DNA of 28,902 nt from JBAZCO01 sp041654915 (GCA_041654915.1 JBAZCO010000011.1:1-28902), one strand, 5' to 3'; shown: positions 15,700 to 24,256, numbered from the stretch's first letter. Notes: generated by a model from the sequence alone, not told the origin. A program made the numbers and translations.

Positions 15700-17150
15700 T
15701 CAATCCCCACAATCTCTGTCTGTCTTTGGAAAGGTTATCACGTTATCCAATACCTGCGGTCCGAGTTTCTTGTGAGTGGCAAGGTAATGCCCGTACCTGT
15801 CCATAGTCGTAGAGGTTCTGCTGTGCCCCGCCTCGCCCGCCACTTCAAGCAAGGGAACATTATTCATCAGCTTCATCGTAATGTTTGTATGTCTCATGCT
15901 GTGTACCGTCCAATGCCCCAGCCCCGCCTTCTTCGTGATTTTGTTTATCCATTGGATAATCATATCGGGAGAGATGCGCCTCCCTGTATCGGCGTTAATG
16001 AATACATACCGTCCTCCTCCCATATCCCCACCATTTTTTCTTTCTGCTCAAGATACCATTGTCGGTACTCTTTAAGCCTTTCAGTAAGCAGTTTCGGAAT
16101 ATCGATTAATCTCTTCGATTTTTCGGTCTTTGGGTCTTTTTCGTACACCCCGTGGTTCTTGGTTCTTGTTACGCTTTTGTTTATCGTTATCCTTTGATTT
16201 TCAAGGTCAATATTCTCCCATCTAAGCCCGACCAGCTCGCCACGCCTGCACCCTGTAAAAATTAAAGTCAGCAAAGCCGTACCATAGCGTATATCCCCAC
16301 ACTCTAAAATTGCCCTGTAAGTTTGCCGTACCTGTTCCTCGTCCATACATTGCACCTCTTTCTGAACACGTCTCGGATAATCGATATATTCAGCCGCTGC
16401 ATAATTATCGAAGACAAGTCTCCGCTTCTTGGCAAAGGAGAGAACAGCCCTCACCGTAGCCATTATCTTGCGGTTGGAATTATAGGCATACTTCTGAGTC
16501 GTTTCCTTTATGTCAAACAAAGATGTAATGTCAGCCCGCAAAGCGTCGGCAAACTTTTTTGCATAATTATAGGATATGTCGGACTTTCCGTTGAGAACGG
16601 CACAGAGGGTGTTGACATTCAGCCCGTAGTTCATAGCAAGCGTCGAATAGCTCTCGTTACGCTTGTTCATAGCTTCCCGCACGGCGGCAGGCACCGACCT
16701 TACAACACGGATTGTCCGTTCGCGCCTGTTGACCTTATCAAAAAAGTTTTGGATTATAGACTGAGACAAGCCGCACAAACTTATTCCGCCTATGTAAGGC
16801 TGGCAAAACCTAATTACATCTCGGCTGTCCTCTTGGTGTGCGGCGGAAGCTCCGTCATCCTGAAGCTTTCTAAGCCATGCCTCGGCACATTCGGTAAATG
16901 TGCTGTCGGGATTCAGCGTTCCTTTCAGGCTGATATTGCCGTAGCTTTCCTTAATCTCTTGCTCCCATTTGGCGGCACGGGCGGATGCCTCTCGCTCGTT
17001 CTGTTTCCGCTGCTTATCAGATTTAGCCGCAGTAGGCGGTTTCCATCTCGTAGACTTGGTAAACTGCCTCCCGCTCATCGGATCGGTCAATTTAACGATA
17101 AATTCATATGTAGGACCGTCTTTCAACTTGCGTGTTCTGATAGTCGCCAT
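15700..17150 (-). pseudogene. int: Frameshifted tyrosine integrase with internal HTH
   Basis: Start ATG 17150 (MATIRTRK), preceded by AAGGAG. Residues 1-60 form a basic arm-binding region and 80-145 a core-binding domain. Residues 153-214 look like an XRE-type helix-turn-helix (REAMNKRNESYSTLAMNYGLNVNTL ... FADALRADITSLFDI) set inside it. The catalytic domain follows, with GCRRGE (Arg302) in the first frame. At about 16005-16023, within GGAGGAGGAC, the frame breaks. The continuation to 15700 is in another frame and holds HSMRH, AGHS and the nucleophile-type MDRYGHY. One base change of length would restore an enzyme of about 480 residues. As written it lacks the C-terminal active site. It is either inactivated or a base-calling error in a homopurine run. 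Confidence 0.88.
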
Positions 17151-17181
17151 CCCGCCGTGCTCCTTGTTACTTAGTTCTAAT

Positions 17182-17478
17182 TTAACCGAATCGTTGGAGC
17201 GACAGTGGGTCGGGCAAGCCCGTACCGCCCGCAAGCCTTACACTGGCGGAAGCCAATGCCCCGCTGCTGCTATTTATCCCCTTGCCCTGCATATACGCCC
17301 AAAAGCTGTCCACATTGACATAGACCCTTGTCCGCGACATCCGATAAGTAATGCGGTCCTCCCGCACAAGCTCTCTAATAAAAGATGCGCAGATACAAGT
17401 GTCCGGGTCGCCCGCCTTAATTTCCTTCGCCAACGCATTGACCGTCCTAAACTTTGAACTCTGTCTTGATTCCATCAT
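17182..17478 (-). CDS. Excisionase-like small DNA-binding protein
   Basis: 98 residues, ATG at 17478 with AAAGGAG upstream on the minus strand. The middle has the pattern of a winged or excisionase-type helix-turn-helix (TVNALAKEIKAGD ... SFIRELVREDRITYRMSRTRVYVNVDSFWAYM). The last 25 residues are Ser/Ala/Gly-rich. It ends 31 bp before the integrase start, the usual xis-int order, and is likely cotranscribed. By analogy it would bend DNA at the attachment site and favour excision. The assignment is from size, position and helix pattern rather than strong sequence signature. Confidence 0.6.
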   Translation of the reverse strand: MMESRQSSKFRTVNALAKEIKAGDPDTCICASFIRELVREDRITYRMSRTRVYVNVDSFWAYMQGKGINSSSGALASASVRLAGGTGLPDPLSLQRFG

Positions 17479-18200
17479 AACTATATCTCTCCTTTATTTT
17501 AACATATCTATAGTTCCAAACGCGTGTGCTGGTTGGCTATGTTGCTATGTTTTCCTATGTAGCAAGCAACCTTGATTTCGCTCTCCGATACACACTCCCA
17601 CACATCTATAATACGGACAAGAACATAAAACTCAGAATATTTATCATAATTTTTAAAAACACCCGAATTCGAACATATTTAACTCTTTCGAATGGTAATC
17701 CTGTAGTCGGTAAAAATTCGCAAATATTATTCCGACAATAAAATTAATGATATAATTCTGATATGATAATTTACCAAAGGCAAATACGAGCTTACATATT
17801 GTACCCGTCAGCATCCACCCGAACCTCACGCTATCTAACATAAGAAGTTATGTCAATGTAAGATTTTAAGCCTCTAAAATAGAAGCAGGCGCAGTAAGGA
17901 TATCCGAACACCTTTTGTCCAACGGAAAACCTTGCCTAACGCTAATTTGATAAGCAAGGTATGCTGTGCAGACATTGATAAGTCCTCACACCTTCTTGCG
18001 CCCTGTGTGCCCCTGTATGCCCCTTTGGTTGTGGGTGCGAATAGTTGCTGCCTTATCTACGGATTGACAGCCGTTTCAAGCCTTGTACAAGCCAATGCCG
18101 TATGCCAACCGCTCATTTCATTGTATTTAGTTGTTAATGTGCTGTGTCACTTTTTTGCAGGAGTGGTGACCAACTCTCAAAATCTCTACACTAAATATCT
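17479..18200. other. Gene-poor stretch upstream of xis
   Basis: No convincing gene. Apparent plus-strand frames here lack ribosome binding sites and have atypical composition. Visible: a small inverted pair TTGCTA/TAGCAA near 17540-17570, and AATATTATTCCGACA at 17723-17737, a 15-mer repeated exactly at 19006-19020 before the methyltransferase. Confidence 0.5.
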
Positions 18201-18204
18201 CACA

Positions 18205-18395
18205 AACACTTACTCTCTTAATAAACACTTACTCTCTTAATAAACACACACTCTCTTAATAAACACACACTCTCTTAATAAACACACACTCTCTTAATAA
18301 ACACACACTCTCTTAATAAACACACACTCTCTTAATAAACACACACTCTCTTAATAAATACACACTCTCTCTTAATAAACACTCTCTTCAATAAA
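18205..18395. repeat. 19-bp tandem repeat array, about 9-10 copies
   Basis: The unit CACACTCTCTTAATAAACA repeats with an exact 19-bp period: the word CTCTCTTA begins at 18213, 18232, 18251, 18270, 18289, 18308, 18327 and 18346. Degenerate copies lie at both ends; the first two carry CACTTACTC and the last have an extra CT or are shortened. There are no spacers, so it is not a CRISPR. Unit length is in the range of plasmid iterons, but no replication protein is nearby. Confidence 0.92.
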
Positions 18396-18527
18396 CTACT
18401 TTTCAATATTAGCTTGAGCGGCGAACCGAGCCACGGGTTCCGATACTCGAGCTGTATCCTGCTTCTTTCAAGCACATCCTTTCGGTGCTGATGATAAATG
18501 TAGAGAGTAGCGATAATTATAGTTTTG

Positions 18528-18809
18528 TCACTTTTTTAATTTGATGAAATCTATCATCACCGCTCCGTTAAAAATTATTATATGCTTGATATCAAAATTA
18601 TCAAAGCAAACAGAGCCCTTGTCCTCCTTATGGACGGCAAGCTCATATTCCATATTAATAATAGTATCCTCTCGTGCTATAAGGCTCAGTTCACCCCTAT
18701 AACCTCTGCCGTCAATAAGCTTTACAGGACATTCCATACCTATAAATCTTTTGTTTAGCTTATAGATAAAGTCCTGAGTTCCCTTAAACACTATTTTCTC
18801 GTTAATCAT
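18528..18809 (-). CDS. Uncharacterised 93-residue protein
   Basis: ATG at 18809 with TTGGAG six bases upstream; an in-frame TTG at 18821 would place the ribosome binding site inside the gene. Not recognised. The sequence alternates charged and hydrophobic residues as in a small beta-barrel (CPVKLIDGRGYRGELSLIAREDTIINMEYELAVHKED ... HIIIFNGAVMIDFI). It has no signal peptide, cysteine pair or membrane segment. It is divergent from the methyltransferase gene (start 19069), and the 260 bp between them hold the ATTCCGACA repeats. Confidence 0.6.
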   Translation of the reverse strand: MINEKIVFKGTQDFIYKLNKRFIGMECPVKLIDGRGYRGELSLIAREDTIINMEYELAVHKEDKGSVCFDNFDIKHIIIFNGAVMIDFIKLKK

Positions 18810-18984
18810 TACACACTCCAAAATCTTTATAATAGAAACACCGATGAATTCGCAGTTCCTTCAATAGAATAATTATACGAAAAAATATTGAGAACAGAGC
18901 CTGTTTCTTGCAAATCGGCATATATCTAATGTCAAAATTAGATTATTGCCACTGAAGAACGGCTAGATAGGTGGAGTTTAACTA

Positions 18985-19020
18985 TATTCCGACATATATA
19001 ATGCTAATATTATTCCGACA
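18985..19020 (+). promoter_or_regulatory. Two TATTCCGACA direct repeats upstream of the methyltransferase
   Basis: TATTCCGACA at 18985-18994 and 19011-19020, 26 bp apart, ending 12 bp before the predicted -35 box. A third copy, with five more matching bases, lies at 17728-17737. Position suggests an activator or repressor site; the protein is unknown. Confidence 0.5.
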
Positions 19021-19032
19021 GGGCGAATTTAC

Positions 19033-19061
19033 TTGTGGCTACGCTTCTTATTGTGTATAAT
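19033..19061 (+). promoter_or_regulatory. Promoter giving a leaderless methyltransferase mRNA
   Basis: TTGTGG (19033-19038), 17-bp spacer, TATAAT (19056-19061). Transcription should begin about 19068, at the ATG of 19069, and no ribosome binding site precedes that ATG. Confidence 0.6.
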
Positions 19062-19068
19062 CATTCTT

Positions 19069-20478
19069 ATGGAATATGTATCTGCAAAACAAAAAGCACA
19101 AGAGTGGGGAAGAAGCGAGCGCAGGGTTACAAGACTCTGTAATTTAAATTTAATTCCCGGCGCGGTCAAAGACGGCAAAGGTCTACACGGTATGAAAACT
19201 TGGCGAATACCCTCCGATGCGGAAAAGCCTATAGACAGAAGAATAACTAACGGAGTCCATATTAAACCGCAAAAACCACGTGAAATAAAGAGCTTAATTA
19301 ATAATGTCCATAAAGGCAGCTGCCTTGTTAAAATGAGGGAAATACCCGATCACTCGATTGATCTGATTCTATGCGATCTCCCATACAGGAATTTCTCTGA
19401 CTGGGGACCATACATACCTTTTAATAAGCTATGGATGGCTTATAAACGTATCATTAAACCTAACGGGGTTATAGCACTATTCGGCGCAGAAGCTTTTACA
19501 GGAGATCTCATTTCCAGCAACCGCGAATGGTTTAAATATAAATGGGTATGGGTTAAATCTCGTGCTACAAATCACCACGGTGCAGGCAGGATGCCGCTAA
19601 GGGAACATGAGGATATTTGTATATTTTGGGCACCGGGCGCAAAGCCTGTCTTCAATTATGAAGCAATAACAAAAGAAAACGGCAACCATCCCACGGATAC
19701 ATTAGATTTCACTTATACACCAATCGAACATAAAGGCATCTCTTATCCTGCCGATAACATTTTAGAGGTCACCGTCGCAAGGGATGATAAGGATGAGCCA
19801 AACACCTTTCATGTTATGCAAAAGCCCTTGAAGCTGATGCGGTATCTTGTAAGGGCGTACACCAACCCCGGTGACCTCGTACTTGATAATGCCTGTGGGG
19901 CAGGACCTGCGATTGTTGCGGCTTTATACGAAGGTAGAAACTTTATTGGCATAGACAAAGACATTAAAGAATTTAAAAACAAACAAAATATACGCTATAG
20001 CTATATAGATACCTGTGAATCCTACTTGCATAATGCCTGGCATTCACTCAATCAAGAAGAAAGAAAGAAACTGGTACCCAGTGCTTTGCTGACAAAGCTT
20101 ACCGAATGGGATCAAAATCCGAAATGCAATCATGAACTGTTTATTGAAATGTATGGGGAAATAAAAGTTGATACTAGTCCTTTCGTTAACGGAATAGAAA
20201 TTACAGGTTCATACGAGAATTATAACTCGGCAAAAATCATTACAAGCAAATGGGTACTATGTTCCGGCAAAGCCGTTTTTACCGATTACTCATCCGGTTC
20301 TCCCAAAGAATATACTGGGCAATATAAAATTTCAAGAAGAGAAGAAGAATACACTAAAGTCCGAGCCTCCCTTAGTAATCCTATAGGGAATATTCAAACA
20401 AAATCGGTATTTTTATTAGACATATTCCCTGACTATTTATTAATGGATGATAAAGAATATGTTAAGAAAAAGACTTAA
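19069..20478 (+). CDS. Solitary DNA methyltransferase (N4/N6, DLPY type) with N-terminal HTH
   Basis: 469 residues from ATG 19069. In-frame codons upstream to 19033 overlap the promoter and look random. Residues 1-50 resemble a small helix-turn-helix (YVSAKQKAQEWGRSERRVTRLC ... PGAVK ... WRIPSDAEKP). The catalytic motif IV is DLPY at about 103-106. Motif I (DNACGAG) comes later, at about 273-279, followed by FIGIDKD. That order fits the beta class of amino-methyltransferases acting on adenine N6 or cytosine N4. The C-terminal 150 residues are not recognised and may be target recognition or an accessory domain. No restriction gene is adjacent. It may protect the element from host restriction or act as a regulator (inference). 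Confidence 0.85.
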   Translation: MEYVSAKQKAQEWGRSERRVTRLCNLNLIPGAVKDGKGLHGMKTWRIPSDAEKPIDRRITNGVHIKPQKPREIKSLINNVHKGSCLVKMREIPDHSIDLILCDLPYRNFSDWGPYIPFNKLWMAYKRIIKPNGVIALFGAEAFTGDLISSNREWFKYKWVWVKSRATNHHGAGRMPLREHEDICIFWAPGAKPVFNYEAITKENGNHPTDTLDFTYTPIEHKGISYPADNILEVTVARDDKDEPNTFHVMQKPLKLMRYLVRAYTNPGDLVLDNACGAGPAIVAALYEGRNFIGIDKDIKEFKNKQNIRYSYIDTCESYLHNAWHSLNQEERKKLVPSALLTKLTEWDQNPKCNHELFIEMYGEIKVDTSPFVNGIEITGSYENYNSAKIITSKWVLCSGKAVFTDYSSGSPKEYTGQYKISRREEEYTKVRASLSNPIGNIQTKSVFLLDIFPDYLLMDDKEYVKKKT

Positions 20479-20547
20479 ATAGGAAGTTGCGAACGCACCT
20501 AATGACATCTACTACATGCCTCCAAATTTTTATTTTACACAAACGAA

Positions 20548-20575
20548 AAGAACCACCCATACTAGAGCGGTTCTT
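20548..20575. terminator. Weak hairpin between convergent genes
   Basis: AAGAACC/GGTTCTT with a 14-base loop, flanked by AAAA on both sides. It lies between the methyltransferase and the end of the minus-strand lipoprotein gene. Copy 2 of the 17-bp repeat overlaps its right edge (20577-20593). Confidence 0.5.
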
Positions 20576-20576
20576 A

Positions 20577-20593
20577 AAAGTTATGTCAGGTTC
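20577..20593 (+). repeat. 17-bp direct repeat, copy 2
   Basis: Exact second copy of AAAGTTATGTCAGGTTC (first at 15669-15685), 4.9 kb away on the same strand. Both sit just past the 3' end of a minus-strand gene. Confidence 0.7.
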
Positions 20594-20614
20594 TGAGTTT
20601 CGAGCTACTTCACA

Positions 20615-22114
20615 CTAAACAATAGGAAGCTGAGTCCTTACCTCGTTCTCCTGCACATAATCACTAATCAAAACCCACACCGGCTCATTGTCACCTGCAA
20701 TAGACTCGAGATAATACCACTTGCCGCCCTCGAGGTCTGTCTCAAGCTTGTATAGACCAGGATGTTGACGCATAAAGACCATTAAAGAACTACCATAGTC
20801 TACACCAGCAGCTGTATCCCAACTATAACACACATGATACTTTATAGCTCCCGAATCCACATGGTTAAAAGAATGCTCCCTTACAAACTGCTTGAGAGTA
20901 ATCTCTACCTCCCCAACATACACAACAGCATCTATGTCTATATAAGAATAAGAATAGATAAGACTATTTGTCTGATCCCACGCATAGCCAGGTATAGCCC
21001 CAAAGGTAAAATCTCTTACAAACAAAAGCTCTCCGTCACATACACCCATTAAAGCTACACTCCTATCGTCAACGGAACCGAGAGAGGTGAACCCAAAAAA
21101 CTTATTGTAGAAACTTATATCCTTGTCCAAAAACTCAACTATAGAAATCCACACACCGTCATAATAAATATCTATAATCCACGGGGTAGCTATATTCCAG
21201 TAGTCATAAAACCACCGTACAGGATACAAAACAGAAATATCTCCATCAAAAGCAGCATAATCCATGTTATAATAATCACTAACATATTCCACACGGTTAG
21301 CCGTATCCGATGCCGTCAAATCACTACCATAGAACACAGGGACACCGTCATACACACCACGAAGTTCACCGCCACGAGAATTGATAACAGTCTCCGTCAT
21401 CTCCGTCTCAGAGAAACTTACACGCCGACACTCATAAACCACATTGCCCCAAGGGTCAAGCTCACTACTGATTATCAAATTGCCATTGATACTAAAATTA
21501 CGGAGATCAGTCTCATAAACACGACCAAACACAGTATCAGCAATGAAAGGAACACCATTATCAAAACTCACGCTATCTCCTGCAAGCGTTATGCTGTTAG
21601 TCCTATTTATAACAGTCCTACCTCCGACCTCTTCCTCGGTATACTCACTCACGGCGAAAGCGATAAAAGTATCCGTCTGATATAACTGTATGACCTCAAA
21701 GCCATAGTCGGTAATGCTACCCTCCTCGCCACTGTCTGTCTTAAAAAGAATCTCCTCTACATACCGACCGACCCGACCATACAAAGTGGCAGGCTCTTCA
21801 TCGAAGTCCTCGTCCGTTATTTCATCGAAAGGATTCTCCTCGTCGGGAATTTCCGTACCGTCCTCTTCGTTCATAGGATAGGCGAACTTCGGTGCGTTAC
21901 TTATTTCTGCTGCCGTGCTAAACCCTTTGGGCGCAATACCTATCGAGTCATACTCCTGTAACGACTTTGATACATTCTTAAGATAATCTCTTATAGATGT
22001 ATCCTTTGGTGTACCATCGTCTGGTGTACCATCGGGCGGTGTGGGAGTAACGCACCCCACTAATAGAGCTGCTACCAACAGCAACGCTAATACTAACGAT
22101 AAAAACTTTTTCAT
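20615..22114 (-). CDS. Element-encoded lipoprotein under XRE control
   Basis: 499 residues, ATG at 22114 behind a strong AGGAGGT. Signal peptide MKKFLSLVLALLLVAALLVGC, lipobox LVGC, lipidated Cys21. A linker TPPDGTPDDGTPKD and a very acidic stretch (about 80-115) follow, then a long domain of alternating beta strands rich in Tyr, Asp and Ser. Not recognised as a named family. It should sit on the outer face of the membrane. The promoter spacer is a palindrome matched by a second copy in front of the divergent XRE gene, so the regulator probably represses it. Lipoproteins paired with repressors in phages and elements can exclude superinfecting phage (for example Ltp of TP-J34). That role here is a hypothesis. 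Confidence 0.8.
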   Translation of the reverse strand: MKKFLSLVLALLLVAALLVGCVTPTPPDGTPDDGTPKDTSIRDYLKNVSKSLQEYDSIGIAPKGFSTAAEISNAPKFAYPMNEEDGTEIPDEENPFDEITDEDFDEEPATLYGRVGRYVEEILFKTDSGEEGSITDYGFEVIQLYQTDTFIAFAVSEYTEEEVGGRTVINRTNSITLAGDSVSFDNGVPFIADTVFGRVYETDLRNFSINGNLIISSELDPWGNVVYECRRVSFSETEMTETVINSRGGELRGVYDGVPVFYGSDLTASDTANRVEYVSDYYNMDYAAFDGDISVLYPVRWFYDYWNIATPWIIDIYYDGVWISIVEFLDKDISFYNKFFGFTSLGSVDDRSVALMGVCDGELLFVRDFTFGAIPGYAWDQTNSLIYSYSYIDIDAVVYVGEVEITLKQFVREHSFNHVDSGAIKYHVCYSWDTAAGVDYGSSLMVFMRQHPGLYKLETDLEGGKWYYLESIAGDNEPVWVLISDYVQENEVRTQLPIV

Positions 22115-22175
22115 AAACTACCTCCTATTTATCTCCTGCTATGACAGGAACACCGTAACGGCTAATTTATTTATA

Positions 22176-22204
22176 TATTAAATTAGGTAATACCTAATTG
22201 TCAA
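22176..22204 (-). promoter_or_regulatory. Lipoprotein promoter whose spacer is a perfect operator
   Basis: On the minus strand TTGACA (22199-22204) and TTAATA (22176-22181) are separated by exactly 17 bp. Those 17 bp (22182-22198) are the palindrome ATTAGGTA-N-TACCTAAT with both 8-bp half-sites perfect. A repressor bound there would block polymerase directly. Confidence 0.8.
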
Positions 22205-22226
22205 GTAAAATTAGGTATTGCTTAAT
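22198..22226 (+). promoter_or_regulatory. XRE gene promoter with second operator copy
   Basis: TTGTCA (22198-22203), 17-18 bp spacer, CTTAAT/TTAATA near 22221-22227. Its -35 overlaps that of the lipoprotein promoter. A degenerate operator, ATTAGGTA-T-TGCTTAAT (22210-22226), covers the spacer and -10 and is spaced 28 bp from the first. Confidence 0.6.
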
Positions 22227-22237
22227 AAACTATCTTT

Positions 22238-22492
22238 ATGGACAAGTATGGCAAGAACGAAATTATTAATTTATCTGCAAAAATATCAGAAAATATCAGA
22301 AATGAAATTCTTTTATCCGGCAAGACAAAGACAGAAATAGCCTATGCCATAGGTGTCAGCAAGCCTACCATTAGTCAGTATATATCGGGTAGGATTCAGC
22401 CCTCACTCGCAACACTATCCAAACTATGTATGTTCCTCGACTGCTCCAGCGACGATATTCTGAATATTAATCACATAAAACAAAAGGCATAA
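22238..22492 (+). CDS. XRE-family transcriptional regulator
   Basis: 84 residues with one Cro/CI-type helix-turn-helix: EILLSGKTKTEIAYAIGVSKPTISQYISGRIQPSLATLSKLCMFLDCSSDDIL. The recognition helix is about SKPTISQYI. There is no protease or ligand domain, so it should act as a simple dimeric repressor. ATG 22238 has no ribosome binding site and lies only about 4-5 bases past the predicted transcription start, suggesting a leaderless mRNA. The two ATTAGGTA operators between it and the lipoprotein gene imply repression of both genes by this protein. Confidence 0.88.
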   Translation: MDKYGKNEIINLSAKISENIRNEILLSGKTKTEIAYAIGVSKPTISQYISGRIQPSLATLSKLCMFLDCSSDDILNINHIKQKA

Positions 22493-22931
22493 CACCTTCG
22501 ACAAAAGATGTCACTCTATCTTTTATTCTTGTGGCTATCTGTAAAAAAATATATAAATAACCTAATTTTAGATATTATGACGTTATGCCGATTTTCCCTG
22601 TGTGGATATTTTCTATTGATGACTAACAATAATTTTAAGCAAGTTTAGCATAAAATGCAGGTATTTTACACCCTGTGCCAAGACTTATAACCTTTTAAAT
22701 TAACACCACTCATAGCTTGTATTATGGAAAATAAGCTAAATTTCTTTTCAAAGAGAATATATTTTCCCTGTCACTATCAAGTTGTTATAATATTATCTGT
22801 TGATGCGGTCCTTCAAATTAGCACCTACAATCCAAAATCTCGACATATACGGTATTACCAAAAAATAAAATAGAATTTTAGAAATATTCATCAAAATGTT
22901 GAATTATATTCTCATTTTTGGACACAATATA
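22493..22931. other. AT-rich gap between regulator and ATPase gene
   Basis: About 440 bases without a supportable gene. One CCTAAT half-site of the XRE operator is present near 22560, unpaired. No hairpin of note. Confidence 0.4.
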
Positions 22932-22961
22932 TTGACAAAAGAGCATATGATGTTGTAGAAT
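22932..22961 (+). promoter_or_regulatory. Promoter of the ATPase/RloB pair
   Basis: Perfect TTGACA (22932-22937), 18-bp spacer, TAGAAT (22956-22961). GGAGGT at 22976-22981 serves the ATG at 22988. Confidence 0.7.
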
Positions 22962-22987
22962 AGAATATGTCAACGGAGGTAGACGAT

Positions 22988-24256
22988 ATGTTACTACAGT
23001 TTAATGTCAAAAACTATATGTCATTTAAAGAGGAGCAGGTTTTTACCACATTAGCCAATACGGACATTAGTTTTGCGGAAAGGAATCTAGTAAGTTATAA
23101 AAAAAAGAAATACTCAAAGATAAATGTTATGTATGGAGCAAATGCTTCTGGTAAATCGAATTTTTGTAAAGCTCTCAATTTCATTAAGTCGTTCTTCCTT
23201 AACTCAAACAATATGCTAGAGTCGACGCCCATTTTTGTAGATAGTTTTAGATTTGACGATGATAATGCACTTGCACCTTCGGAATTTAATATTATATTCG
23301 TCAAGGACGAGTTGAAATATTCCTATTCATTCTCATGTAATAGGACGGAAGTTCTAACTGAGCGTTTAGATATGTATGAAAATGACAAGCCGTCATTGGT
23401 ATTTAAGAGAAACAAAAGTGATTATCGCTTTACATCTTTTGCACCGGCACTTTCTCCTATTTCCGATAGAAACACAAAAAACAAACTTTTTGTGTGTACT
23501 GCTGCAACATGGAATTTTAAGGAAGCAAAGCCCGTAGTCGATTATATTGTTAATGATATGATAGTATCCTTTGACTACAACTATGATATATATAACATCC
23601 TTGAATCATTTAAAGCAAAAAGACTGTATGATGAATACAAGAAATTTTGTTTATCCCTCCTTGTTGCATGCGATTTTAGTATTTCTAATTTTGATATTAA
23701 TATTAAGGAGAGTGCAGTTTCGCCTGAGCTCAAAATGCTTATTAACGCATTAAGTAAGCTACCGAATGTGTCGCTAGGGGACAAATTGAGAACAATAAAA
23801 TTTACGACTTCTCATAAAATTCAAGATGGAAACACAAAAAAAGAGTACCCCTTAGAGCTAGAATTCGAGTCTTTGGGAACCCAGGCAGTATTCATGTTTG
23901 CGCCATTGCTTTTTGATGTATTTAAAAATGGCAAAACGCTTATTGTTGATGAGATAGACAAGAGCCTGCATCCATTACTGGTTAATTTTATTGTTTCTTT
24001 GTTTGTCAATGGCGATATAAACAAAACCAACGCTCAGTTGATTTGCAACACACACGATACAAATTTGCTGTCTTTGGATTTGTTTAGACGAGATGAAATA
24101 TGGTTCACTGAGCGGAACCCCAATACCGGAGCATCTGAGCTATATCCTTTAACTGATTTTTCCCCGAATAAGAAAGCAAATATTGAAAAGGGATACTTGA
24201 TTGGACGATACGGAGCTATACCATTTATTAAGGATACATGTAATTTATGGGAATAA
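22988..24256 (+). CDS. AAA15-type ATPase, AbiLi-like (COG1106)
   Basis: 422 residues from ATG 22988, chosen over ATG 22967 because GGAGGT (22976-22981) lies ideally before it. It begins in the family style (FNVKNYMSFKEEQVF). Walker A is GANASGKS at residues 50-57; Walker B is LIVDEID at about 318-324, followed by SLHP; and a late NTHDTNLL matches the H-loop. The long middle part is the coiled-coil or insert region of this SMC/Rad50/OLD-like ATPase group. Its partner, a RloB protein, overlaps by 10 bp. ATPase plus RloB is the composition of the lactococcal AbiL phage-abortive system, so a defence role is likely but inferred from family and gene order. Confidence 0.85.
   Translation: MLLQFNVKNYMSFKEEQVFTTLANTDISFAERNLVSYKKKKYSKINVMYGANASGKSNFCKALNFIKSFFLNSNNMLESTPIFVDSFRFDDDNALAPSEFNIIFVKDELKYSYSFSCNRTEVLTERLDMYENDKPSLVFKRNKSDYRFTSFAPALSPISDRNTKNKLFVCTAATWNFKEAKPVVDYIVNDMIVSFDYNYDIYNILESFKAKRLYDEYKKFCLSLLVACDFSISNFDINIKESAVSPELKMLINALSKLPNVSLGDKLRTIKFTTSHKIQDGNTKKEYPLELEFESLGTQAVFMFAPLLFDVFKNGKTLIVDEIDKSLHPLLVNFIVSLFVNGDINKTNAQLICNTHDTNLLSLDLFRRDEIWFTERNPNTGASELYPLTDFSPNKKANIEKGYLIGRYGAIPFIKDTCNLWE

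Noticed and set aside
15661..17457. Plus-strand reading frames of up to 283 codons opposite the integrase and xis genes
   Set aside because: They lie antisense to a gene with clear recombinase motifs, are rich in Cys/Arg/His, and have no ribosome binding sites.
17932..18240. 102-codon plus-strand frame running into the 19-bp repeats
   Set aside because: No ribosome binding site, Cys/Leu-rich random composition, and its end is made of the repeat itself.
18205..18395. CRISPR array
   Set aside because: Units abut one another with no spacers, and no cas genes are present; it is a simple tandem repeat.
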